Source: Pseudomonas asuensis
GTDB taxonomy: Bacteria; Pseudomonadota; Gammaproteobacteria; Pseudomonadales; Pseudomonadaceae
DNA length: 64,000 nucleotides
Assembly (NCBI RefSeq): GCF_014646755.1
Contig: NZ_BMNW01000004.1
Coordinates: 1 to 64,000, forward strand
Direction of reading: 5' to 3'
Shown: positions 37,851-47,388 of the stretch, one piece after another
Numbering within the stretch: the first letter of the stretch is position 1
Layout of the letters: each line of letters starts with the position of its first letter
The notes under the pieces: generated by a model
What the model saw: the letters and a program-made list of their open reading frames with translations, nothing else
What the model was told of the DNA's origin: nothing
Databases searched by the model: none
Program-made: the position numbers and the translations under genes

Positions 37851-38300
37851 GTGCCTTATTGGCTGATGAAATCGGAACCCGATGAATTTTCTATCCATGA
37901 TCTGCAACGCCTCGGCAATGGGCGCTGGGATGGCGTCCGCAACTATCAGGCCCGTAACTTCCTGCGTGCCATGGCTGCAGGGGACCTCTTCCTTTTCTAC
38001 CATTCCAGCTGCGCTGAGCCTGGCGTAGCCGGCATAGGCCGCATAGAAAACGATCCCTTTCCTGATCCGACCGCGGTTGACCCAAAAAGCCCATACCATT
38101 CGTCGAAAGCCACCCAGGAAAAGAATCCCTGGATAGCGCGTAACGTCAGTTTTGTTGACGCATTCGATCAGGTCATTTCATTGACTCGTCTTCGTGAAAT
38201 AGCCGCCTTGAGTAATTTTGCGTTACTGCAAAAAGGCAGCCGCCTCTCAGTCATGCCAGTAACTGACGAAGAATGGCAGGCCATCGTAGCCTGCCGTTGA
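37851..38300 (+). CDS. EVE domain protein
   Basis: A 149-residue single EVE (PUA-like) domain protein, beginning PYWLMKSEPDEFSIHDLQ and containing WDGVRNYQARNFLRAM (about 25-40). EVE domains recognise modified bases; this short thymocyte-nuclear-protein-1-like form is widespread in bacteria and of unknown exact role. The start is GTG at 37851 with AGGAG about 8 nt upstream, since the family starts at this point; 83 in-frame codons above it are not family-like. Confidence 0.88.
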   Translation: MPYWLMKSEPDEFSIHDLQRLGNGRWDGVRNYQARNFLRAMAAGDLFLFYHSSCAEPGVAGIGRIENDPFPDPTAVDPKSPYHSSKATQEKNPWIARNVSFVDAFDQVISLTRLREIAALSNFALLQKGSRLSVMPVTDEEWQAIVACR

Positions 38301-38301
38301 A

Positions 38302-38712
38302 TCAAGGCTGGACGATCAGGTTGTTGAACAGGAGGTCTTCCACCATCGGCTTGCCTTCCTCGCCATTGATGATGTCCTGGACTTGCTTGAGGGCAGCCTG
38401 ACGCAATGCTTCGCGTGCATCGGCGCCGGTCAGCGTTTCATCGGTCTGCTGTTCAAACAACATGATGAGCTGATTGCGAATTAGCGGCTCATGGAAGGAC
38501 ACGCGCGCTGAGTCTTCCTTGCTCATCGTCATCAGAGCAATGTCAGCCTTGTAGTACTTAAGCTTTGGGCCTGTACCGTAGTTGCCCACCAGCGCAGGCG
38601 TAAGATTTATGTAGTCAGGCTGCGGCGCGCCCTCTTCGGCTTCCTTTTTTTCCTCAGCCCAGGCAGGCAGAGCGAGTGAGAAAGCAAGTACGAATGCAAG
38701 CAGGGCTTTCAC
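38302..38712 (-). CDS. FliL-like exported protein
   Basis: A 136-residue protein with an N-terminal hydrophobic signal (KALLAFVLAFSLALPAWAEE, likely cleaved after AWA) and a FliL-type domain (YYKADIALMTMSKEDSAR..., HEPLIRNQLIMLF..., about 45-125). Classical FliL is a membrane protein of the flagellar stator region; this stand-alone, apparently cleaved relative is not near flagellar genes. The start is GTG at 38712 with GAGGAA 9-10 nt upstream. It converges with the EVE gene, 1 bp apart. Confidence 0.83.
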   Translation of the reverse strand: MKALLAFVLAFSLALPAWAEEKKEAEEGAPQPDYINLTPALVGNYGTGPKLKYYKADIALMTMSKEDSARVSFHEPLIRNQLIMLFEQQTDETLTGADAREALRQAALKQVQDIINGEEGKPMVEDLLFNNLIVQP

Positions 38713-38920
38713 GGGGCAATTCCTCAAACAAAAAGAGTGGTGCATAGCTAACCGATTACTATGCCTGTCACAGCTTATCGGTTAAACAGTGTCTTTCTGA
38801 AGCCATGCGATTCAGATAGGTAATAGCCAGAATATGACAGAATATAAAAACCGCCTCGTTAGCGGTCACAGACAGGCTCTGCCCAGGATTGACTCCCTAC
38901 AACAATAGGATAACACCCGC

Positions 38921-39640
38921 TTGGCATCCGACTCTTCGCACCCCGCCTCCCCTGATCAGGATCATCGCCTGAGCGCGCACCGACACAACCGCGTAGGGCT
39001 GGTACTGGTTGCCGGCCTGTCGGTCCTGGCTGGCATGACCGACGCCATCGGCTTTTTATCGGCCGGTGACTATGTATCTTTCATGAGTGGCAATACGACA
39101 CGTCTGGCTGTTGCCATAGCCTTGGGCGATAGCGCTACGCTCCTGCGACTGCTTTTGATTATCAGCCTGTTCGTAGTGGGCAATGCGCTCGGCATTGTTG
39201 TCGCACGCCTGAGCGGCCGCCAAGCGCTACCGCTTCTGCTTTTAACCGCCGGTTTATTGGCCGCAGCGGCCGGCTGGTCCGTCGGCAGCCTTCCTGGCGC
39301 TGTACTGCTTCCGCTTATAGCCGCAGTACTGGCCATGGGTATGATTAACGCAGCGGTGGAGCAGGTGAATGGGCAGTCTGTTGGATTGACCTATGTCACA
39401 GGCGCGCTCTCACGTCTGGGGCGGGGCCTGGGACGCTGGCTTCTAGGCGCACGGCACCCAGACTGGCTGATGCAAGCGACCCCCTGGATCGGCATGTTGG
39501 GCGGCGCCATCGTGGGCGCGTGGCTCCAGCATCATCTTGGCCTTATGGCTTTGTTTGCCAGCAGTGGCTGGGCCGCTTTGATCGGTCTAGCCTCCCTGTT
39601 GATTCCCAGGCGCTGGCAATTGCATTACATGCCACGATGA
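38921..39640 (+). CDS. DUF1275/YoaK family membrane protein
   Basis: A 239-residue membrane protein with about six TM segments and the DUF1275 signatures GMTDAIGFLSAGDYVSFMSG (about 38-57) and VNGQSVGLTYVTGALSRLG (about 148-166). Function of the family is unknown. The start is TTG at 38921 with AGGAT 10 nt upstream. It converges with the next gene, 3 bp apart. Confidence 0.87.
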   Translation: MASDSSHPASPDQDHRLSAHRHNRVGLVLVAGLSVLAGMTDAIGFLSAGDYVSFMSGNTTRLAVAIALGDSATLLRLLLIISLFVVGNALGIVVARLSGRQALPLLLLTAGLLAAAAGWSVGSLPGAVLLPLIAAVLAMGMINAAVEQVNGQSVGLTYVTGALSRLGRGLGRWLLGARHPDWLMQATPWIGMLGGAIVGAWLQHHLGLMALFASSGWAALIGLASLLIPRRWQLHYMPR

Positions 39641-39643
39641 ATA

Positions 39644-40669
39644 TTAAGGCGTTACCTCGAAGCGCAAGGTGCCAATCATCTGGCCGTCCTCAGTTATGAC
39701 CTGTACCCGCCATCGGCCCGCCACCTCTCCCGGGAAGTTCTGCTTGTGCGTCCAGGCACGATACCCCGCTTTCCGGCCGCCGCTGATTTCAAGCGGAATA
39801 CGGTCCACTTCATTACCGTTATGCAGCCAAACGTGATAAATCCGCTCGCTTAGCCCACGTGGCGCATTAATGGCCGTATAGGCATAAAGCCCCTGTGATC
39901 GGAGCTGAGAGGCACTGATTTCATCGAGGCTTTTACCCGGCTCACGCTTGAGATTATCGAAGCGGCTGGTGACCGCAACATCAGTCAGCCATAGCGTGGC
40001 GGGCGGAACCCAGGTTCGCAGCATCCATCCCAGACCACCGATCATCAGGCTAAGGCCGAGCACGACAGGCCATTGCCACAAGCGCCGGATCGAGAGCGCC
40101 ACGAGAATGCTTGGAAATGACAGTAATACCGCCACGCCCAATGCCAGCCGATAACTTTGCGTAGTGGTCAGGTGCAGGATGATGGGCAAGGACGTGAGCA
40201 AGACAGCAAATAAGGTCAACGTGTGATAGCCCAGGAAGACCCAGCGCCGCCTGGACAGCGACTTGTAATACAACGGGTCGACGACCGACACGACGGCCAT
40301 GGCGGCCAGCAGGCCGGTAAAGATAGCCTGCCCGCTATTCCAGGTGGTTGTGACAAAGAGGAAAGGCAGCACAAAAAACAGACTTTCCTGGTGGATCATC
40401 TGGGTCGCATAGCGAAGAAGCCCAGGGGGCAGATTCCAGCCAAACCGCTTCGTCATCCATTGGCGCAGCACATTTTCCATCATCAGCCACAGCCAGCTGG
40501 CGAGCATCACAATTGCCATCACTTTGGCAAAGCCATGCTGTCGATCAACCAGGAGAAAACTGCATACGCCCGAAACAAAACCTGCCAGGGCAATCAGGCG
40601 TGGATAGCGATTGATCAGCATCGTGGCGAAATCAACCAGACGTGACAGGTAACGTTTCCAGTAGGGCAT
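39644..40669 (-). CDS. DUF5924 membrane protein with C-terminal DUF2914-like domain
   Basis: A 341-residue protein with about seven hydrophobic helices (residues 20-240) and a soluble C-terminal domain (about 245-341; AINAPRGLSERIYHVWLHNG and GRWRVQVITEDGQMIGTLRF) resembling DUF2914, a domain that may bind ligands outside the membrane. Pseudomonads carry this architecture in the same area. Function unknown. Confidence 0.75.
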   Translation of the reverse strand: MPYWKRYLSRLVDFATMLINRYPRLIALAGFVSGVCSFLLVDRQHGFAKVMAIVMLASWLWLMMENVLRQWMTKRFGWNLPPGLLRYATQMIHQESLFFVLPFLFVTTTWNSGQAIFTGLLAAMAVVSVVDPLYYKSLSRRRWVFLGYHTLTLFAVLLTSLPIILHLTTTQSYRLALGVAVLLSFPSILVALSIRRLWQWPVVLGLSLMIGGLGWMLRTWVPPATLWLTDVAVTSRFDNLKREPGKSLDEISASQLRSQGLYAYTAINAPRGLSERIYHVWLHNGNEVDRIPLEISGGRKAGYRAWTHKQNFPGEVAGRWRVQVITEDGQMIGTLRFEVTP

Positions 40670-40894
40670 GGTGATCAGAACACAGGCGGTTATGGTTGAG
40701 ACTCATGACGGGCAGTCAAGTGCAGTCCAGGCGGCGCAGCATACGCACCCGGTTACAGAACGCAAATTTCAGACAGCCTTTACACCGCTACCCACCCCTG
40801 AACAGGCAAGCGCACCTCAGCATTCGAAAAACAACATTTCACGAGCGTTTTTTTTCGTTTATCGCACAGCGGTATCGGTCATTTTTCTGAAATG

Positions 40895-40905
40895 AAACTG
40901 TAATA
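40895..40905 (+). promoter_or_regulatory. Candidate glpT promoter region
   Basis: TAATAT just upstream of glpT could be a -10, preceded by AT-rich sequence with TTTCGTTTATCGC (about 40853-40865), which loosely resembles GlpR-type operators. This is a weak call; the rest of the 285-bp gap before glpT shows no gene. Confidence 0.25.
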
Positions 40906-40954
40906 TTTGCTGCGCAAGCCCTTTCTCATAAAAACAATGATCTTTGGAGCTCAA

Positions 40955-42286
40955 ATGCTTGGTCTCTTTCGTCCAGCCGCTCACACGACGCGCCTGCCTT
41001 CTGATTGCATCGATCCGGTTTACAGACGTCTACGCTGGCAGATCTTTGCCGGTATCTTTATTGGCTATGCAGGGTATTACCTGTTACGCAAAAACTTCTC
41101 CCTAGCAATGCCCTACCTCATAGAGGAAGGCTACAGTCGCGGGGAGCTAGGTACTGCATTATCCGCGGTGGCTATTGCTTACGGCTTGTCCAAGTTTCTC
41201 ATGGGTATGATTTCCGACCGCTCGAATCCGCGCTATTTCCTACCCTTCGGTCTGATCGTCTCGGCTGTTGTGATGTTTATTTTCGGTTTCGCACCCTGGG
41301 CGACGTCGAGCGTGACCATCATGTTCATTCTGCTTTTCATCAACGGCTGGGCCCAAGGGATGGGATGGCCGCCCAGCGGACGAACCATGGTGCACTGGTG
41401 GTCCCAGAAGGAGCGCGGCGGGGTGGTTTCGGTCTGGAATGTCGCCCACAACGTGGGTGGCGGCTTAATCGGGCCTTTGTTCCTGCTGGGCTTGGGCTGG
41501 TTCAACGACTGGCATTCCGCCTTTTACGTGCCGGCTGCCGTGGCACTGGGCATAGCCGTCTTCGCGTTTTTGACCATGCGTGACACACCGCAGTCTTGCG
41601 GGCTACCGCCTATTGAGGAATACAAGAAAGACTATCCCGAAGGGTACGATGAGAGCCACGAGCGTGAATTCAGCACGAAGGAGATCTTCGTCAAATACGT
41701 ATTGAAAAACCGTATGCTCTGGTACATCGCACTGGCCAACGTATTCGTCTATCTGTTGCGTTACGGCGTGCTGGACTGGGCGCCTACGTACCTTAAGGAG
41801 GTCAAGCACTTTACGGTGGACAAGTCTTCTTGGGCTTACTTTCTCTATGAATGGGCAGGCATTCCCGGCACGTTGCTGTGCGGCTGGCTCTCGGACAAAT
41901 TGTTCAAGGGTAACCGGGGCGCCACCGGCGTGGTCTTCATGGCACTGGTAGCTGTCAGTACAGTGGTCTACTGGCTCAACCCGCCTGGCAATCCCACCGT
42001 CGACATGTTCGCCCTAATTGCTATTGGCTTCCTAATCTATGGCCCGGTGATGCTGATTGGCTTACAGGCGCTGGAGCTAGTGCCCAAGAAGGCTGCTGGA
42101 ACAGCGGCCGGCTTTACTGGCCTGTTTGGTTACCTGGGCGGCTCGGTCGCCGCTAACGCTCTGGTAGGCTATACAGTAGACCTGTATGGCTGGGATGGCG
42201 GCTTCATGCTGCTGGTTGCCTCATGCGTGCTCGCTATTGTCTTTCTGGCGCTGACGCTAGGCCACAAACGACCTGCGCTGAACTAA
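40955..42286 (+). CDS. glpT: Glycerol-3-phosphate antiporter GlpT
   Basis: A 443-residue major facilitator protein that exchanges glycerol-3-phosphate for inorganic phosphate across the inner membrane. Twelve TM segments and the family regions [18 protein letters not shown] (about 37-54) and [19 protein letters not shown] (about 133-151) are visible. I choose ATG 40955 with GGAG 7 nt upstream; ATG 40937 and TTG 40907 are in frame. No glpR or glp enzyme gene is adjacent. Confidence 0.92.
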   Translation: MLGLFRPAAHTTRLPSDCIDPVYRRLRWQIFAGIFIGYAGYYLLRKNFSLAMPYLIEEGYSRGELGTALSAVAIAYGLSKFLMGMISDRSNPRYFLPFGLIVSAVVMFIFGFAPWATSSVTIMFILLFINGWAQGMGWPPSGRTMVHWWSQKERGGVVSVWNVAHNVGGGLIGPLFLLGLGWFNDWHSAFYVPAAVALGIAVFAFLTMRDTPQSCGLPPIEEYKKDYPEGYDESHEREFSTKEIFVKYVLKNRMLWYIALANVFVYLLRYGVLDWAPTYLKEVKHFTVDKSSWAYFLYEWAGIPGTLLCGWLSDKLFKGNRGATGVVFMALVAVSTVVYWLNPPGNPTVDMFALIAIGFLIYGPVMLIGLQALELVPKKAAGTAAGFTGLFGYLGGSVAANALVGYTVDLYGWDGGFMLLVASCVLAIVFLALTLGHKRPALN

Positions 42287-42295
42287 GAGTAATGA

Positions 42296-42324
42296 ATCGA
42301 TCCAGCTGCAACGGCTGGATCGAT
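42296..42324. terminator. Hairpin between glpT and the reductase gene
   Basis: ATCGATCCAGC and GCTGGATCGAT form a perfect 11-bp stem between two convergent genes. There is no T-tract on either side, so it may stabilise 3' ends rather than terminate. Confidence 0.55.
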
Positions 42325-42329
42325 CCGAC

Positions 42330-43310
42330 TCATACTCCCAGCGACTCCCTCGGCGCATAAGCAAATACATCCGCACGCATCTGATGGGGATCCATTCCGC
42401 TTTCCACGAGGGCATCCAGCGTGGCGTAAACCATGGCAGGCGACCCGCTGGCATAGACATGCAGTGACTTCATATCCTTGAAGTCCTCACGTACCGCTTC
42501 GTGCAAGAGACCACAGCGCCCCTCCCACCCACACAGGTCGCTGACAACCTTGTTCAAGTAAAGACGCGAATCCTGCTCCCACTCATCCCAATGCGGCAGT
42601 GCATAGAAATCATCAGGATGCCGGACGCCCCAGTACAGGTGTAGCGGCTGATCGAATCCGCGGGCGCGACAGTCTTCGATGAGGCTGTGCATCTGTGCCA
42701 TTCCTGTCCCCGCCGCAATCAGAACAAGAGGGCCTGGAGGCAAATCGGCCAGATGCGCATCGCCAAAAGGTAACTGAACCCGCACCATGCGCTCACGCTC
42801 AAGCTGCTGGACAATCGCTTGGCTGCTCTCCTCTCGCGTCAGAATATGCAACTCCAGATCCCGCCCCTGATGCGGTGCAGACGCCAGCGAAAAAGCCGAC
42901 TGCTTACCATCGTCCCGCTCCAGCATCAGATATTGCCCGGCATGGTAGCGAGGCGGCTGACCTGCTGGAGCACGAAGCCGTACACGGCGCACATCCCCGC
43001 CTACCTCTTCACACGCCAGTACCTGACAGGCAAACGTTCCTACTGGAAGCTCACCCGGCGCCAGTACACCGTCCCAATGCAGCTCACAGTCTCCGAGCGG
43101 CTCTGCCAGGCAGACGAATATCTCGCCATGGTCGATGACGCCGTTCTGCTGCTTGACCTGCCCTTCAATCAACAAGGCTGCACAGACGTGGCAGTTACCA
43201 TTCCGGCAGCTGTGCGGACACTCGTACCCTAGCCTGCGCGCTGCATCCAGAATGCGCTCGCCGGGTAACGTCTCGAGTACAGCCCCAGAGGGGCGTAGCG
43301 TGACCTTCAT
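42330..43310 (-). CDS. Flavin/2Fe-2S oxidoreductase (AscD-like reductase)
   Basis: A 326-residue electron-transfer protein: plant-type 2Fe-2S ferredoxin domain with CPHSCRNGNCHVC (about 31-43) and a fourth cysteine in VCLAEP (about 66), then FAD-binding (RYHAGQYLML, about 129-138; SAFSLASAPH) and NAD-binding (LVLIAAGTGMAQMHSLIED, about 197) domains. The arrangement matches CDP-6-deoxy-glucoseen reductase-type enzymes. It is conserved beside ubiD in pseudomonads, where it is probably a partner reductase in an oxygenase or decarboxylation step; the substrate is unknown. The ATG at 43310 is preferred over the longer frame. Confidence 0.83.
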   Translation of the reverse strand: MKVTLRPSGAVLETLPGERILDAARRLGYECPHSCRNGNCHVCAALLIEGQVKQQNGVIDHGEIFVCLAEPLGDCELHWDGVLAPGELPVGTFACQVLACEEVGGDVRRVRLRAPAGQPPRYHAGQYLMLERDDGKQSAFSLASAPHQGRDLELHILTREESSQAIVQQLERERMVRVQLPFGDAHLADLPPGPLVLIAAGTGMAQMHSLIEDCRARGFDQPLHLYWGVRHPDDFYALPHWDEWEQDSRLYLNKVVSDLCGWEGRCGLLHEAVREDFKDMKSLHVYASGSPAMVYATLDALVESGMDPHQMRADVFAYAPRESLGV

Positions 43311-43444
43311 GTCAGGACGCCTTTTGAGCAAAAGTGAATGTCTGGAGATAACCGTATGCGAACCTCATGTCTGAAAACCCTCCGTATGCATAAGGTTCGA
43401 CGCGCAATACACGCAACTTATCCCCATCCAGCCAGTGGTATTCA

Positions 43445-44911
43445 TCAATCGATCCCCAGGCTGGCCCAGAGCTCGTCGACCCGCTTGACCACGGCTTCGT
43501 CCTTGACGATTGCTCTGCCCCACTCGCGGTTGGTTTCACCGGGCCACTTATTGGTGGCGTCCAGCCCCATTTTTGAGCCCAGGCCGGACACAGGTGAGGC
43601 AAAGTCCAGATAGTCAATCGGCGTGTTGTCGATCATGACAGTATCGCGCTTGGGGTCCATGCGCGTTGTAATGGCCCAAATCACGTCGTTCCAGTCTCGC
43701 GCATTGATATCGTCATCGGTCACGATGACGAACTTGGTGTACATGAATTGGCGCAGAAAGCTCCAGACACCCAGCATCACCCGCTTGGCATGGCCGGGGT
43801 ACTGCTTTTTCATGGTCACTACCGCCATGCGGTAGGAGCATCCTTCAGGCGGCAGGTAGAAATCGACAATCTCGGGAAACTGCTTTTGCAGGATCGGCAC
43901 GAACACTTCATTCAAGGCAACTCCGAGGATAGCCGGCTCATCTGGCGGACGTCCCGTATAGGTGCTGTGATAGATAGCGTCACGTCGACGAGTGATACGC
44001 TCAACGGTAAACACCGGGAAGCGATCCACTTCATTGTAATAGCCGGTATGGTCGCCATAGGGGCCCTCATCGGCCATCTCGCCAGGATAGATGAAGCCTT
44101 CCAGGATAATCTCGGCGCTGGCTGGCACTTGCAGATCGCTACCAATGCATTTCACCAGCTCGGTTCGACTACCACGCAGGAGTCCTGCGAATGCATATTC
44201 GGATAATGTATCAGGCACTGGCGTAACCGCGCCCAGAATCGTTGCCGGGTCTGCACCCAGTGCAACTGCTACCGGATAAGGCTTGCCTGGATACTTGGCG
44301 CACCACTCGCGGAAATCCAACGCACCGCCGCGGTGGCTGAGCCAGCGCATGATGACCTTGTTGCGGCCAATGACCTGCTGGCGATAAATGCCCAGGTTCT
44401 GCCGCTCCTTGTTTGGTCCCTTGGTAACCGTAAGGCCCCAGGTGATCAGTGGCCCCACATCACCCGGCCAGCAATGCTGGATCGGCAGCTGGGACAGATC
44501 GACCGCTTCGCCTTCCTCTACTATCTCATGGCAAGGGGCATCCTTCATGACTTTGGGCGCCATGCTGATGACTTTCCTGTAGATAGGCAGCTTTGACCAG
44601 GCGTCCTTCAATCCCTTGGGCGGCTCTGGCTCCTTCAGGAACGCCAGCAACTTGCCGATCTCGCGCAGCTCGCCAACATTGTCCGCGCCCATACCCATCG
44701 CCACTCGCTCAGGCGTGCCGAACAAGTTAGCCAGCACAGGCATGCTGTATCCGGTAGGATTTTCAAATAGCAAAGCCGGCCCCTTGCGGCGCAGGGTGCG
44801 GTCACACACTTCGGTCATTTCAAGGTTGGGTGAGATGGGCGTCTGAATGCGCTTCAACTCGCCACGCTGTTCCAGGCCGCGGATGAAGTCGCGAAGGTCG
44901 CGGTATTGCAT
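43445..44911 (-). CDS. ubiD: 4-hydroxy-3-polyprenylbenzoate decarboxylase
   Basis: A 488-residue UbiD decarboxylase, which uses prenylated FMN made by UbiX to decarboxylate the ubiquinone precursor. Characteristic sequences include [20 protein letters not shown] at the start, [19 protein letters not shown] (about 172-190), [20 protein letters not shown] (about 275-294) and [15 protein letters not shown] near residue 415. The reductase gene follows on the same strand. Confidence 0.95.
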   Translation of the reverse strand: MQYRDLRDFIRGLEQRGELKRIQTPISPNLEMTEVCDRTLRRKGPALLFENPTGYSMPVLANLFGTPERVAMGMGADNVGELREIGKLLAFLKEPEPPKGLKDAWSKLPIYRKVISMAPKVMKDAPCHEIVEEGEAVDLSQLPIQHCWPGDVGPLITWGLTVTKGPNKERQNLGIYRQQVIGRNKVIMRWLSHRGGALDFREWCAKYPGKPYPVAVALGADPATILGAVTPVPDTLSEYAFAGLLRGSRTELVKCIGSDLQVPASAEIILEGFIYPGEMADEGPYGDHTGYYNEVDRFPVFTVERITRRRDAIYHSTYTGRPPDEPAILGVALNEVFVPILQKQFPEIVDFYLPPEGCSYRMAVVTMKKQYPGHAKRVMLGVWSFLRQFMYTKFVIVTDDDINARDWNDVIWAITTRMDPKRDTVMIDNTPIDYLDFASPVSGLGSKMGLDATNKWPGETNREWGRAIVKDEAVVKRVDELWASLGID

Positions 44912-44996
44912 AGCGGGACGTATCTCGGCAGAGAGTGAAGCGGAAAGTGTACCGCCCCTGGCCCCCTTTTCGAAAATGAAAAGCCTGCCTGGAAAG

Positions 44997-45025
44997 TAAA
45001 AAGGCCGGGAAACCCGGCCTTTTTG
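44997..45025 (-). terminator. Terminator of rho
   Basis: On the minus strand AAGGCCGGG-TTT-CCCGGCCTT is followed by a T-run, 4 nt after the rho stop codon. Confidence 0.9.
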
Positions 45026-45027
45026 TC

Positions 45028-46287
45028 TTACTTGCGCTTCATCGAGTCAAAGAACTCGTCGTTGGTCTTGGTCTGACGCAACTTGTCGAGCAGGAACTCG
45101 ATACCACCGGTTTCTTCCATTGGATGCAGGATCTTGCGCAGAATCCAGATACGCTGCAGCTCTTCCTCACTAGTCAACAACTCTTCACGGCGGGTGCCGG
45201 AGCGGTTGATATTGATGGCAGGGAATACGCGCTTCTCTGCGATCTTGCGATCCAGTTGAAGCTCCATGTTGCCGGTACCTTTGAATTCTTCGTAGATGAC
45301 TTCATCCATCTTCGAACCGGTATCGACCAGCGCCGTAGCCAGAATAGTCAGGCTGCCGCCTTCCTCGATGTTACGCGCCGCACCAAAGAAACGCTTGGGC
45401 TTCTCCAGAGCATGGGCGTCCACACCACCGGTCAGTACTTTGCCGGAACTTGGAATCACAGTGTTGTAAGCACGAGCCAGACGCGTAATAGAGTCCAGCA
45501 GAATAACGACGTCCTTCTTGTGCTCAACCAGGCGCTTGGCCTTCTCGATCACCATTTCGGCAACTTGTACGTGACGGGTCGGCGGTTCGTCGAACGTAGA
45601 AGCAACCACTTCGCCGCGCACGGTGCGCTGCATTTCAGTTACTTCTTCCGGGCGCTCATCAATCAGCAGAACGATCAGGTGGCACTCGGGATTGTTGCGG
45701 GTGATGTTGCTAGCGATATTCTGCAGCATCAGCGTCTTGCCCGCCTTTGGCGGAGCGACGATCAAACCACGCTGGCCCTTGCCAATCGGCGCACACAGGT
45801 CGATTACACGACCGGTGAGGTCCTCGGTGGAACCGTTACCGGCCTCCATCGTCAGGCGCTTGTTGGGGAACAGCGGTGTCAGGTTTTCGAACAGGATCTT
45901 GTTTTTCGCGTTCTCAGGACGATCGTAGTTGATGGTATCGACCTTGAGCAGCGCGAAGTAACGCTCGCCTTCTTTCGGCGGGCGAATCTTGCCGATGATG
46001 GTATCACCGGTGCGCAGATTGAAACGGCGGATCTGACTGGGAGAGACGTAGATATCGTCGGGGCCGGCCAGGTAGGAGGAGTCCGCACTACGCAGGAAGC
46101 CGAAGCCATCCTGCAGAATCTCCAGCACGCCATCACCGGAAATCTCTTCACCGCTTTTTGCGTGTTTTTTCAGCAGAGAGAAAATCACGTCCTGCTTACG
46201 GGAGCGAGCCATGTTTTCCAGGCCCATGGCTTCCGCCATTTCCAACAGTTCCGTGATTGGCTTTTGCTTGAGTTCGGTAAGGTTCAT
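45028..46287 (-). CDS. rho: Transcription termination factor Rho
   Basis: A 419-residue hexameric RNA helicase that ends transcription. The N-terminal helical and cold-shock RNA-binding parts ([39 protein letters not shown] at about 62-81) precede the ATPase core with Walker [14 protein letters not shown] (about 176), Walker [17 protein letters not shown] (about 261) and the Q/R loops. It has the standard length. The roughly 240-bp leader to trxA may carry the autoregulatory region known for rho genes. Confidence 0.98.
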   Translation of the reverse strand: MNLTELKQKPITELLEMAEAMGLENMARSRKQDVIFSLLKKHAKSGEEISGDGVLEILQDGFGFLRSADSSYLAGPDDIYVSPSQIRRFNLRTGDTIIGKIRPPKEGERYFALLKVDTINYDRPENAKNKILFENLTPLFPNKRLTMEAGNGSTEDLTGRVIDLCAPIGKGQRGLIVAPPKAGKTLMLQNIASNITRNNPECHLIVLLIDERPEEVTEMQRTVRGEVVASTFDEPPTRHVQVAEMVIEKAKRLVEHKKDVVILLDSITRLARAYNTVIPSSGKVLTGGVDAHALEKPKRFFGAARNIEEGGSLTILATALVDTGSKMDEVIYEEFKGTGNMELQLDRKIAEKRVFPAININRSGTRREELLTSEEELQRIWILRKILHPMEETGGIEFLLDKLRQTKTNDEFFDSMKRK

Positions 46288-46481
46288 AGACGTTGCTAAC
46301 TGAGAAAAGGAGGGAGTAAGAATCTTTTTAGCTTGAGAAGCCTTGCCGCGGCTAACGACAGAATCGCGTTGGTTATTCTAATAAGAGAATCGGCGAAGGC
46401 ATGCAGAGGGCGACACGCATAGGTGCCGTTGCGAGATCGAATGTAGCACCCTGCTAGACAGGACGTCTAGTGCTAAATAAT
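46288..46481 (-). promoter_or_regulatory. rho 5' leader
   Basis: This stretch upstream of rho has no gene. It holds an ATTCT/AGAAT hairpin near 46375-46391 and a larger stem centred on CTAGAC/GTCTAG (46454-46470). Rho autoregulates by early termination in its leader in other bacteria; that role here is inference. Confidence 0.3.
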
Positions 46482-46507
46482 AAAAAAGCCCCGCTAAAAG
46501 CAGGGCC
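46482..46507 (-). terminator. Terminator of trxA
   Basis: GCCCTGC-TTTTA-GCGGGGC (one G-U pair) followed by TTTTTTA on the minus strand, about 20 nt after the trxA stop. Confidence 0.8.
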
Positions 46508-46527
46508 TTTGATCGAGAGCAATAAAA

Positions 46528-46854
46528 TTAGATATTGCTATCGAGGAACGCTGCCAGCTGGGATTTGGACAGTGCACCCACCTTGGTTGCCTCAACGGAG
46601 CCGTTCTTGAACAGCATCAATGTTGGGATACCGCGTACACCATACTTTGGCGGGGTGTCCTGGTTTTCATCGATATTGAGTTTGCAAACTTTCAGTTTGC
46701 CCTGATAGTCCTTGGCGATTTCGTCCAGAACCGGCGCAATCATTTTGCAGGGACCACACCATTCGGCCCAGTAGTCGACCAGCACGGGACCGTCAGCCTT
46801 GAGCACGTCCTGCTCGAAGCTGGCATCGCTGACGTTGGTGATGTATTCGCTCAT
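46528..46854 (-). CDS. trxA: Thioredoxin
   Basis: A 108-residue thioredoxin with the active site [13 protein letters not shown] (about 27-39) and the cis-proline loop [11 protein letters not shown] (about 75-85). It reduces protein disulfides in the cytosol. The ATG at 46854 ([20 protein letters not shown]) is the family start; 27 in-frame codons above are not part of it. It sits upstream of rho, the usual trxA-rho order. Confidence 0.97.
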   Translation of the reverse strand: MSEYITNVSDASFEQDVLKADGPVLVDYWAEWCGPCKMIAPVLDEIAKDYQGKLKVCKLNIDENQDTPPKYGVRGIPTLMLFKNGSVEATKVGALSKSQLAAFLDSNI

Positions 46855-47388
46855 GGACTTTCTCCGAATTCGGAAACGACAAAAAAGAACGACCACTATA
46901 GCCCTGCCAGCGCTTAACAGGAAGGCAAAAGCCATTAAGTCTCTTTATAGGGACCGCTAAAGACTCTCAATTACGCCATTTAGCAGACCACTGGAAAACA
47001 TACCGTTATGCCCGCTAGATTGCCTTTTGGCCTCGCGCAGGCGAAGCATATGGCCAGAAACAGGCACAGCCTCTAGTGTTGGAGTTGACCGGTAAGGCAC
47101 CCGTGGCCAAACCACTCACTCAAAGCCACTCATGACGCCTACGCGATGCGCGTTGCCCGTAAGGTGACTATGTATGGGTCTTCATGCGCCAGGGCGTACT
47201 GCATAAGCAGGGTAATCCCAGGCTATTATTCGCTGCCCCCAAGACGCCAGAGCCGGTCCAGTTTGTCGGTTCAGGCCATTGATCCAAGGCACAGCCCATC
47301 GATTGAAACGGTTTGACTGCACGTTGAGGTTTGGCAGACTTCTTCGATCGTGGCACGATTGTCAACGTTTATGTATGAGACCGTCAGC
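46855..47388. other. Long intergenic region between trxA and ppx
   Basis: This 534-bp stretch has no gene I can defend. It contains several short frames in both strands, including a 65-codon minus-strand frame (47168-47365) beginning [20 protein letters not shown], and nearby frames broken by stops, which could be a decayed gene. AT-rich sequence near trxA (46890-46990) probably holds the trxA promoter; TATAGT on the minus strand at about 46897-46902 is a candidate -10. Confidence 0.4.

Noticed and set aside
45124..46299. A 391-codon plus-strand open frame opposite rho
   Set aside because: It lies entirely antisense to rho, a certain gene, and its translation has no recognisable domain. GC-rich codon use produces such shadow frames.
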